DNA of 19,168 bases, from NCBI GenBank assembly GCA_029559475.1, contig JAKQBN010000014.1:1-19168 (forward strand), given 5' to 3'. Position numbers and translations under genes: made by a program. Shown one piece after another: positions 1-6,336 of this stretch. The stretch's first letter is position 1. Each line of letters starts with the position of its first letter. Source of the DNA: a bacterium. GTDB taxonomy: Bacteria; UBA4055. Below the pieces are notes generated by a model. It was not told the DNA's origin. It saw only the letters and a program-made list of their open reading frames with translations, and did not search any database.

Positions 1-29
1 ACTTCGATCAGTGTAAATCCTTTTCTCAT
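1..29 (-). CDS. Type IV prepilin/pseudopilin, N-terminus only (cut by window edge)
   Basis: Only the first nine codons are in the window. They read MRKGFTLIE, a class III (prepilin) signal: a short basic leader, a Gly, then Phe at +1 and Glu at +5 of the mature protein, which is the canonical prepilin-peptidase site. The ATG lies 2 nt after the stop of the neighbouring prepilin gene, so the two are almost certainly co-transcribed. GGAG lies a few bases upstream of the ATG, inside the end of the previous gene. Adjacent small prepilins like this usually encode minor pilins or pseudopilins of a type IV pilus or type II secretion-like machine. The subtype cannot be told from nine residues. Confidence 0.8.
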
Positions 30-31
30 AA

Positions 32-433
32 TTACTCCTGTACCGATGAAAGCATTTCTGCCTGAAAAATTTGTCGGTTGTCAACAGTTACATTTGCTCT
101 CACATACTTTAACAAACCCGTACCAGATGTAGGAATGTCTCCCAAGTTTGAAAGAGTAACATCATACTGAGTAAGCATATCTCCTGAGTTAGTGGGCAAT
201 AAATATTTATGCGGCGAAGCATCTATTAGATCATCCACCTCTGAAATAAGATTCTTGCTCTGTATTTCTTCAAAGACCTGATTAACTGCAAGTGAAGCAT
301 TGTATCTGTGCGTATCATCAATTATGATATTCTGAATTACAATGAAAGTTGAAAGCATGCCTACAATTGCAATTACAAGTATGGTTGCCGTCACTAGAAC
401 TTCTATCAGTGTGAAAGCTTTCAAGCCTCTCAT
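32..433 (-). CDS. PilV-like minor prepilin/pseudopilin
   Basis: A 133-residue protein beginning MRGLKAFTLIEVLVTATILV. It has a short basic leader, a prepilin-peptidase site before FTLIEV, and a single hydrophobic helix of about 20 residues that serves as both membrane anchor and pilus-core helix. The residue before the cleavage point is Ala rather than the usual Gly, which prepilin peptidases tolerate. The rest is a small globular domain without cysteines, typical in size for PilV or GspI-type minor pilins. GGAG lies a few bases upstream of the ATG. The gene is followed 2 nt later by another prepilin start, so this is a minor-pilin cluster that continues beyond the left edge. The pilin class is clear; the exact subtype is inferred. 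Confidence 0.85.
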   Translation of the reverse strand: MRGLKAFTLIEVLVTATILVIAIVGMLSTFIVIQNIIIDDTHRYNASLAVNQVFEEIQSKNLISEVDDLIDASPHKYLLPTNSGDMLTQYDVTLSNLGDIPTSGTGLLKYVRANVTVDNRQIFQAEMLSSVQE

Positions 434-567
434 TTTCTACTCCGTTTTAAAGTGTATTTCAAAGAATTCTGTGAATTTTGTGTAAATCTCAGCCTGTTAT
501 CTGTGGTAAATGGAGTACTAGGTTCCACATTTGCGACTATCATTGCTATGAAAGTACCCATGACCAT
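430..567 (-). CDS. Possible 45-residue small ORF coupled to the prepilin gene
   Basis: A small ORF starting MVMGTFIAMIVANVEPS and ending in a basic KRSRK tail. Its stop overlaps the prepilin start as ATGA, a classical translational-coupling arrangement. It is preceded by a very good SD, GAGAGGTGAT, 7 nt before the ATG, and lies downstream of the minus-strand promoter at 734-762. The N-terminal third is mildly hydrophobic. No family is recognised. Against it: the same DNA carries degenerate CTGTG-rich intergenic repeat sequence at about 470-510, the length is short, and no homologue can be checked here. It could be a leader peptide, a small membrane-associated protein, or fortuitous. Confidence 0.35.
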   Translation of the reverse strand: MVMGTFIAMIVANVEPSTPFTTDNRLRFTQNSQNSLKYTLKRSRK

Positions 568-603
568 CTTTTTTATCACCTCTCTTTGTTTTTTTGTTTT
601 CTA

Positions 604-632
604 CAAAAAACTTTGATCGTAATCCATCAAAG
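604..632 (-). terminator. Intrinsic terminator inside the pilin-operon leader
   Basis: On the minus strand CTTTGAT and ATCAAAG form a perfect 7-bp stem around an 8-nt loop, followed at once by six T. On the plus strand there is no T-tract, so it acts only leftward. It lies about 95-125 nt downstream of the minus-strand promoter and about 40 nt before the first possible start codon. It therefore either ends a short RNA or works as an attenuator for the pilin genes. Confidence 0.65.
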
Positions 633-733
633 CACAAGTGAACGCTTTTCTAGTTTTTTGCCCGTTGCCTCCCTATTTTAATTAACTGCTGTTTTTTGGG
701 TTTTGCCGTTATTGCCATCAACCCTCTGAAAAA

Positions 734-762
734 AATATAACAAAAACTTTTCGATATGTCAA
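734..762 (-). promoter_or_regulatory. Sigma-70-like promoter for the pilin operon
   Basis: Read on the minus strand there is a perfect TTGACA (762-757), a 17-nt spacer and TATATT (739-734). Transcription would start near 727 and run left through a leader of about 300 nt into the prepilin genes. The -35 box lies 46 bp from the -35 box of the divergent promoter at 809-837. Confidence 0.7.
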
Positions 763-785
763 CAGCAATTTTCGTAAGATTCACT

Positions 786-803
786 ATCTGCGAAATCTGC
801 GAA
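786..803. repeat. Tandem 9-bp direct repeat between divergent promoters
   Basis: ATCTGCGAA occurs twice in immediate succession, in the gap between the two divergent -35 boxes. CTGCGAA/CTGTGAA-type repeats are common intergenic filler in FCB-group genomes (from general knowledge), so this may be such a relic. Its position also fits a shared operator. Confidence 0.6.
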
Positions 804-808
804 TATTC

Positions 809-837
809 TTGACAGTTCAGTTTTTTTTGAGTAATTT
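809..837 (+). promoter_or_regulatory. Sigma-70-like promoter for the Ig-repeat exoprotein gene
   Basis: TTGACA (809-814), a 17-nt spacer and TAATTT (832-837). The expected start of transcription is about 844. That is only about 9 nt before the ATG at 853 but about 39 nt before the GTG at 883, which helps choose the start of the downstream gene. Confidence 0.65.
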
Positions 838-870
838 GCTTAAGAAGTTGCGATGAAAAACAGAGTCATC

Positions 871-877
871 AAGGAGG
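871..877 (+). promoter_or_regulatory. Strong ribosome binding site deciding a GTG start
   Basis: AAGGAGG lies 5 nt before the GTG at 883. The in-frame ATG at 853 has no comparable SD and would sit almost at the 5' end of the predicted transcript. Confidence 0.65.
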
Positions 878-882
878 CTAAA

Positions 883-2973
883 GTGAGATGCGAATACACA
901 GCAGTATTGTTAGTTTTGGTTAGTTATCAACTTTTCGGTCTACCGATTTTAAACTTGGGAACTCTTGATACCTTGAAATCGCATGTATATCAAGGTGATA
1001 GCTCTTTGGAGCAGTTTACAATTGGAAATGACGGTACAGAAGAATTAGTCTATGGAATGACGGTTGATTATGTAGTTAATGAATCAGCAGCAAAAAGTGG
1101 TGGTCCTGATGCATTTGGATACTACTGGAAAGACAGCGACGAGTTAGATGGACCTGATTACAACTGGGTTGATATATCTTCTTTCGGTACGAACTTGTAT
1201 ATAGGAGACGAGGAAGTTACGAATCCTCTGAATTTAGGATTTAATTTTGATTTCTATGGAAATATATACAATACTGTAAATGTCTGCAGCAACGGATATT
1301 TGATCTTCGATTCGGATTACGACGATTATAACAATTTTCCGATACCGAATTCAGATTTTGAACCAAATAACTTTATTGCAGCATTTTGGAATGATCTTGA
1401 CCCGTCAGTAAGGGGTGGGGTTTATTATTTTTCAGACAGTTCGAATAAAAGATTTATTGTTCAGTTCAACGGTGTGAGCCAATATGACAGCCTGAGTACT
1501 AATACATTTCAGATAATTCTGTATCAGAATGGTTCAATACTTCTCCAATATAAAGAGATGAACGGATGGTTAGAAAATTGTTCTGCTGGAGTTGAAGATA
1601 TTACTGGAACAATAGGATTGGAAGTCGTTTACAATGCCCAGTTGATTAAGAATAATTATGCAGTTCTGATAAGACCTACGGTTAAATGGCTGACACTTTC
1701 ACCTGAATCCGGTATCGTGCAGCCGTCAGAAAATGACCCTATTAACGCGACATTCGATTCTGTAGATCTTTTTGCAGGTGTTTACAAAGCCATAATAACA
1801 TTAACAACAAATGATCCGGTCAACGCAATTGTCACTATACCTGTGGAATTTGATGTGCTTGCTATACCTGCACCTGTTCTTTCATCACCGGCAGATTTAA
1901 GCCTAACAACAGATCTGACTCCGACTTTTGACTGGGGGAACGTGAATATTGCGACATCATATACCATACTGGTTGACAATAATTCCAATTTCAGCTCTCC
2001 GGAAATAAACCAGACTCCGACAGCAAGTACTTATACTCCCGGAACAAATCTTGCAACCGGAACTTATTACTGGAAAGTACGAACAAATATTTCAGCTTTA
2101 TCAGGCAGCTATTCATCAGTATGGACATTTGAACTCGGCAGTCTTCCTTCAGCCCCGACACTGATCTCTCCGGCAACATGGTCATACCTAACAGATTTTA
2201 CGCCCACATTAGACTGGTCTGATGCATCCGGCGCGACTTCTTACACATTACTTGTCGGCAACTCGGATTTCAGCGTTATAGAGATCGACACTACGGTAAC
2301 CTTAAGCACATTTACTCCGGCAACAAATCTTGCTGCCGGCGGACACTACTGGAAAGTTCTTGCGAACAATAAATTCGGCTCAAGCTCATATTCTGCAAGA
2401 TGGTATTTCATACTTGGTAACGTTCCTGCGGTCCCAACGCTTTCTTCACCTGCAGACGTAAGCTCTACAACAGATCTCACCCCGACATTCGACTGGGCTG
2501 ACGTATCCGGAGCAACTTCGTACACGATCATTGTTGATAACAACTCGGACTTCAGTTCTCCTGAGATCACGCAGTCTCCTACGGCAAGCACATATACCCC
2601 CGGGACGGATCTGGCTGCAGCGACTTATTACTGGAAAGTGCTGGCGACTAATAATTTCGGTTCGAGCGCATATTCTTCCGCATGGAACGTAAGGCTTTAT
2701 ATCCTTCCGGCGGTACCGGCGAACGTAACAACTTCTGTCGTAAGCGGCAACATTTACATCAACTGGGACGATTCGGCAAATGCAACGAGCTATGATATTT
2801 ACTCAAGCACTACACCGTACGGAACATATTCACTCCTCACGAACGTCTCTGTAAGCGAGTATACTTATAATTCCGTATCAGGAAATTCGAAAATGTTCTT
2901 TAAAGTTGTCGCAAAGAACACTACAAAAGTATCTCCTGCTGCTATTGAGGTCAAGGGACCTGTAAGTAAGTAA
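883..2973 (+). CDS. Large exported protein with nidogen-like region and Ig/Fn3-like repeats
   Basis: The GTG start is preferred because of the AAGGAGG just upstream; an in-frame ATG at 853 would add ten residues. The protein is about 696 residues and opens with a hydrophobic signal segment (AVLLVLVSYQLFGLP). Next comes a beta-rich region (about 1080-1670) with the pattern LGFNFDFYGN, SNGYLIFD and AAFWNDLDP, which resembles nidogen-like domains of FCB exoproteins. A short Hydin/BACON-like sandwich follows, with WLTLSPESG and TTNDP. Then come three tandem Ig/Fn3-like modules starting at about 1867, 2146 and 2425 (period 93 residues; each carries SPA, LTPTxDW, ATSYT and YYWKV). A last Fn3-like domain starts at about 2707. 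No catalytic motif and no clear C-terminal sorting domain is visible. Most likely it is a surface or secreted adhesive or structural protein; its ligand is unknown. Confidence 0.8.
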   Translation: MRCEYTAVLLVLVSYQLFGLPILNLGTLDTLKSHVYQGDSSLEQFTIGNDGTEELVYGMTVDYVVNESAAKSGGPDAFGYYWKDSDELDGPDYNWVDISSFGTNLYIGDEEVTNPLNLGFNFDFYGNIYNTVNVCSNGYLIFDSDYDDYNNFPIPNSDFEPNNFIAAFWNDLDPSVRGGVYYFSDSSNKRFIVQFNGVSQYDSLSTNTFQIILYQNGSILLQYKEMNGWLENCSAGVEDITGTIGLEVVYNAQLIKNNYAVLIRPTVKWLTLSPESGIVQPSENDPINATFDSVDLFAGVYKAIITLTTNDPVNAIVTIPVEFDVLAIPAPVLSSPADLSLTTDLTPTFDWGNVNIATSYTILVDNNSNFSSPEINQTPTASTYTPGTNLATGTYYWKVRTNISALSGSYSSVWTFELGSLPSAPTLISPATWSYLTDFTPTLDWSDASGATSYTLLVGNSDFSVIEIDTTVTLSTFTPATNLAAGGHYWKVLANNKFGSSSYSARWYFILGNVPAVPTLSSPADVSSTTDLTPTFDWADVSGATSYTIIVDNNSDFSSPEITQSPTASTYTPGTDLAAATYYWKVLATNNFGSSAYSSAWNVRLYILPAVPANVTTSVVSGNIYINWDDSANATSYDIYSSTTPYGTYSLLTNVSVSEYTYNSVSGNSKMFFKVVAKNTTKVSPAAIEVKGPVSK
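1867..2706 (+). repeat. Three tandem 93-94-codon Ig/Fn3-like modules
   Basis: Units start at 1867, 2146 and 2425, with spacings of 279, 279 and 282 bp. Similarity is visible in DNA as well as protein, for example the ACAACAGATCT segments in the first and third units, which points to duplication within the gene. The first and third units resemble each other more than the second. Confidence 0.75.
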
Positions 2974-2997
2974 TAAATCCGCATTTGCATTATTATT

Positions 2998-3025
2998 AAG
3001 AGCAGGTTATCCTGCTCTTTTTTTT
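2998..3025 (+). terminator. Intrinsic terminator after the exoprotein gene
   Basis: AAGAGCAGG, a TTAT loop, then CCTGCTCTT, running into a tract of eight T. It lies 24 bp after the stop codon. Confidence 0.9.
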
Positions 3026-3106
3026 AATTTTTAATTTTTAAATAAAAATGTTATATTATTATTATTTGACAGACCGCATAAAGTTAAATTAAAAATGAGG
3101 GAAAGT

Positions 3107-4423
3107 ATGAAAAGATCTGTTTATTTGTTAATGCTGGTGCTGACAGCGGTTTTCTATTTCGGCTGTTCTGACGACGATTCTCCATCTAAACCGAAACCGA
3201 CGTATCTGACCGTTCATGTTTACGGCAAAACTCCGACCGATACGACAGCGATCTTCAATTCGAATGTAGTTGTTTACAATGCCGAAACAAACCAGTCTGT
3301 AGCCAGAGAACTTACTGATCTAAACGGCGAATGCACTTTCGAGATAGCTTCTGGAAATTACTATCTCGAAGTTACTGCCCAGGAATACGATCCGTCTCCT
3401 GCTCCTAACGTTACACCGGTTCCTTTTTTTGTAACGGCTCATATAAACAACGTACAGAACAGATACCTGAACGAAAATGTTATACCGAACTCGGGCTATA
3501 TAGAAGGAACGGTTTCACCTGTTGTAAATAATGTTCTCGTGATCGCGGAAAACACTTTGAATTCCGATAAAAAATACGGCGGAGTGACCGGACCCGACGG
3601 ATATTTCGTGATATACAACGTTCCGTTCGGAAGCTATGACCTTGATATTTTCAAAGCCGGATATAAAATTTCGGGAACGGCATCGGCTGCGATCTCGAAT
3701 TCGACACCGCACGTAAATGTACCGATAACTATTACCGGTTACTCAGGTTCTTCTCTATCGGGAAATATTTCGTTTCTTGCAACGACAGATACTTCGAATG
3801 TCGATGTAGTTCTCCGTGATCCTGCTACTAAACAAGTGATACCCGGAATGAGAACGAGAGAGGACGGCGGGAATTACAGCTTAGACAGCATTCCTGACGG
3901 AGAATTTTTGGCGTGGGCATCATTTGAAAATGACGGCTACGTAATAGATCCTGACTGGATATTTAAAAATCCGGGATCTTTGGACTTGAGCTTTCCTGCG
4001 GACAGCGGTACGGTATTGAACTTCAGCGTTACAGGTTCAATAAAACTACTTTCACCTACCAATCCGGCTGATTCGATCTATGCATATATGGCCGATTCAT
4101 CGACACCGACTTTCAGCTGGGAAGCATATCCTTCCACAAAAGAATATTTCATCGAAGTGAGAGATATAAATGGGAACAGGATATGGGGCGGATTCAATTC
4201 TGACGGTACTGTAAATCACGGATATATTGACGACAGCGTAACAAGCGTCCAGTTCGATTTTGACGGAACGGCTTCTGCCCAGCTTGTCCCTGGAGAGATA
4301 TATCAGTGGAAATTATGGGCGGATAAAGGAACAGCCGTCGACAGTGGTGTTGAACAGATGATATCTTCATCAGAAGATCTTCTGGGAATATTCCAGGTGC
4401 CGGAACCGGTACCCGTAAAATAA
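3107..4423 (+). CDS. Lipoprotein with carboxypeptidase-regulatory-like beta-sandwich domains
   Basis: Start chosen at the ATG at 3107, because GAGGG sits 5 nt before it and overlaps the alternative ATG at 3095. The protein is 438 residues. Residues 1-20 form a type II signal peptide with a lipobox ending FGC and the lipidated Cys at 20. This is followed by SDDDS, an acidic stretch like the export signal that sends FCB lipoproteins to the cell surface. The body has about three repeated beta-sandwich domains of carboxypeptidase-regulatory/transthyretin type, with patterns such as TDLNGECTFEIASGNYYLEV and GPDGYFVIYNVPFGSYDL. It ends in a Fn3-like domain with STPTFSWEAYP and YQWKLW. No enzyme motif is seen. 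It stands alone between two terminators. Probable role: a surface-anchored structural or binding protein. Confidence 0.8.
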   Translation: MKRSVYLLMLVLTAVFYFGCSDDDSPSKPKPTYLTVHVYGKTPTDTTAIFNSNVVVYNAETNQSVARELTDLNGECTFEIASGNYYLEVTAQEYDPSPAPNVTPVPFFVTAHINNVQNRYLNENVIPNSGYIEGTVSPVVNNVLVIAENTLNSDKKYGGVTGPDGYFVIYNVPFGSYDLDIFKAGYKISGTASAAISNSTPHVNVPITITGYSGSSLSGNISFLATTDTSNVDVVLRDPATKQVIPGMRTREDGGNYSLDSIPDGEFLAWASFENDGYVIDPDWIFKNPGSLDLSFPADSGTVLNFSVTGSIKLLSPTNPADSIYAYMADSSTPTFSWEAYPSTKEYFIEVRDINGNRIWGGFNSDGTVNHGYIDDSVTSVQFDFDGTASAQLVPGEIYQWKLWADKGTAVDSGVEQMISSSEDLLGIFQVPEPVPVK

Positions 4424-4442
4424 GCTATACAAGATATTAAAG

Positions 4443-4467
4443 AAACCCGGCTTAATGTCGGGTTTTT
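4443..4467 (+). terminator. Intrinsic terminator after the lipoprotein gene
   Basis: AAACCCG pairs with CGGGTTT around a 9-nt loop, followed by a short T run. It separates the lipoprotein gene from the formate operon. Confidence 0.75.
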
Positions 4468-4493
4468 AATGTTAAACATATTAAATTTTCAAA

Positions 4494-4522
4494 TTGACAT
4501 TGTAATATATTAATAATATTTT
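4494..4522 (+). promoter_or_regulatory. Promoter of the first formate dehydrogenase operon
   Basis: TTGACA (4494-4499), a 17-nt spacer and TATTTT (4517-4522). Transcription would start at about 4529, giving a leader of about 65 nt before the NuoE-F fusion gene. The spacer contains the AT palindrome TAATATATTA (4503-4512). Confidence 0.65.
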
Positions 4523-4539
4523 TCAGGGATTTATTCAGA

Positions 4540-4555
4540 TGTGAAAAATTTCACA
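4540..4555 (+). promoter_or_regulatory. CRP/FNR-family-like operator
   Basis: TGTGAAAAATTTCACA fits the CRP consensus TGTGA-N6-TCACA exactly, and the arms extend to 7 bp. It lies just downstream of the predicted transcription start of the formate operon, where a bound protein would block the promoter. No CRP/FNR-type gene is in the window, so the regulator is unknown. Confidence 0.55.
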
Positions 4556-4593
4556 GTTAAAATAGAACAAATTATCATAAAGGGAGAGCGTAT

Positions 4594-6321
4594 ATGCTTG
4601 ATCAGAAAATAATGGACAGGATACAGAAACTGAAGGACCGCTATCCAAGCAAGGATTCGGCTCTGATGCCCGCATTGATGCTTGCTCAGAAAGCCAACGG
4701 GAATTACCTTTCCGAAGAGGACATGAACGAAGTTTCAAAATTCGTCGGCGTCACATCGGGAAAAGCGTACGGGGTGGCGACCTACTACACGATGTACAAC
4801 ACGAAGAAAGTCGGGAAATTCCATATTCAGGTGGATACGAACATTCCCGCCACTCTTGCCGGAGCGGTAAAGATCCTGGAATTTGTTAAAAAAGAACTTG
4901 GGATCAATCCGGGAGAATCGACAAAAGACGGCTTGTTCACATTAAACGAAGTGGAATGCCTCGCTTCATGCGGCACATGCCCCGTTATTCAGGTAAATGA
5001 TACTTATTTCGAAAATATGACTACCGAAAAGACGAAAAACCTTATCGATTCACTCAAGAAAGGCGTGATGCCTAAACCGGAAGAACCTGTTTATTACGGC
5101 GGAACGGAATGTAACGTTCTTCTCAAGAACAGAAGACTAAAAAATTCCACTTCGATAGAAGTTTATAAAAAGAACGGCGGTTATAAAGCTCTTGCGAAAG
5201 CTCAATCTATGGAGCCTAAGGATATACTGAACGAAGTTAAGATATCAGCCATAAGAGGCAGAGGCGGAGCCGGTTTCCCGGCAGGGGTCAAATGGGGATT
5301 TCTTGCAAAAGGCACAGGTAAACCTATTTATCTGATCTGCAACGCGGATGAGGGCGAACCAGGAACTTTTAAAGACAGACAGATCATGGAGTACGATCCG
5401 CATCTATTAATCGAAGGAATGATAATATCGGCAAAATCCATTGGTTCCAAGCTCGGATTTATTTACATTAGAGGAGAATTCGACTGGATAGCCGATATAC
5501 TTGACAAAGCCATTGATGAAGCTAAAGCAGACGGGCAGATGAAAGATTTCGACATAATAGTTCACAGAGGGGCCGGAGCTTACGTTTGCGGAGAAGAAAC
5601 TGCGCTAATAGAATCTATCGAAGGCAAAAGAGGTCAGCCGAGGATGAAACCTCCTTTCCCTGCTGTTGCAGGACTTTACGGATGTCCAACTATCGTGAAC
5701 AACGTCGAAACACTTGCGAGCGTTCCGTTCATTATCGAGAAAGGCGCGGACGAATTCAAAAATTACGGTTACGAGAATAATACCGGATTCAAGCTTTTCG
5801 GGATCAGCGGCTGCGTGAATAAGCCGGGAGTTTACGAATTCCCCCTCGGAGTGCCCTTCAGCAAGATTCTCGAAGCGGCAGGCGGAGCTAAAGGAAAACT
5901 TAAAGCCGTTATCGTCGGCGGACTGTCAGTACCGATCCTTAAAGCGGATGAACTTGAAGGCTTGAACATGGATTACGATGCCTGCATAAAAAAAGGAACT
6001 ATGCTCGGTTCAGGCGGAATAATGGTCATAAGCGAAGAGTTCTCGATACCAGAAATAGCATACAGAACGATAAAATTCTACGCTCACGAAAGCTGCGGAA
6101 AATGCACGCCCTGCAAAGAAGGTTCGTACACGATCGTAAAAATACTTGAAAAACTTCTAAAAGGTAAAGCAAAGCAGGAAGACCTCGATAATATGATGAG
6201 AGTTATAACTTCGGTCAACGAGGGCGGATCGACGCTCTGTCCTACCGGTCAGGCTTTCGCTATGCCGATAAAAGCAATGTATGAAAAATTCAAAGACGAA
6301 TTTCAGAAACTAATAAAATAA
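4594..6321 (+). CDS. NuoE-NuoF fusion: NAD(H)-reactive diaphorase subunit for formate dehydrogenase
   Basis: A 575-residue fusion. Residues 1 to about 160 match NuoE (24-kDa type): a helical bundle ending YGVATYYTMY, then a thioredoxin-like ferredoxin fold. Residues from about 170 match NuoF (51-kDa type): FMN loop RGRGGAGFPAG (221-231), NADH site NADEGEPGTFKDR (250-262), AYVCGEETALIES (from 329), and [4Fe-4S] ligands C501, C504, C507 and C549. The protein should exchange electrons between NAD(H), via FMN, and the Fe-S chain of a NuoG-like partner, here the formate dehydrogenase 15 bp downstream. Odd feature: the first two Cys ligands of the NuoE [2Fe-2S] cluster are replaced (D81 and A86 in VDTNIPATLAG). 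The second pair, C122 and C126, is kept and an extra C129 is present. Electron bifurcation with ferredoxin is possible by analogy but not shown. The family call is firm. Confidence 0.93.
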   Translation: MLDQKIMDRIQKLKDRYPSKDSALMPALMLAQKANGNYLSEEDMNEVSKFVGVTSGKAYGVATYYTMYNTKKVGKFHIQVDTNIPATLAGAVKILEFVKKELGINPGESTKDGLFTLNEVECLASCGTCPVIQVNDTYFENMTTEKTKNLIDSLKKGVMPKPEEPVYYGGTECNVLLKNRRLKNSTSIEVYKKNGGYKALAKAQSMEPKDILNEVKISAIRGRGGAGFPAGVKWGFLAKGTGKPIYLICNADEGEPGTFKDRQIMEYDPHLLIEGMIISAKSIGSKLGFIYIRGEFDWIADILDKAIDEAKADGQMKDFDIIVHRGAGAYVCGEETALIESIEGKRGQPRMKPPFPAVAGLYGCPTIVNNVETLASVPFIIEKGADEFKNYGYENNTGFKLFGISGCVNKPGVYEFPLGVPFSKILEAAGGAKGKLKAVIVGGLSVPILKADELEGLNMDYDACIKKGTMLGSGGIMVISEEFSIPEIAYRTIKFYAHESCGKCTPCKEGSYTIVKILEKLLKGKAKQEDLDNMMRVITSVNEGGSTLCPTGQAFAMPIKAMYEKFKDEFQKLIK

Positions 6322-6336
6322 AAAACGGAGCCAGTA

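Noticed and set aside
478-681. 67-codon plus-strand ORF in the intergenic region
   Set aside because: No SD, low-complexity Phe/Ser/His-rich product, and it runs against the minus-strand promoter, leader and terminator found there.
600-730. Cyclic-di-GMP riboswitch in the pilin leader
   Set aside because: Attractive because such switches often precede pilin genes, but I could not match the conserved core of the known class. Left as an unassigned leader.
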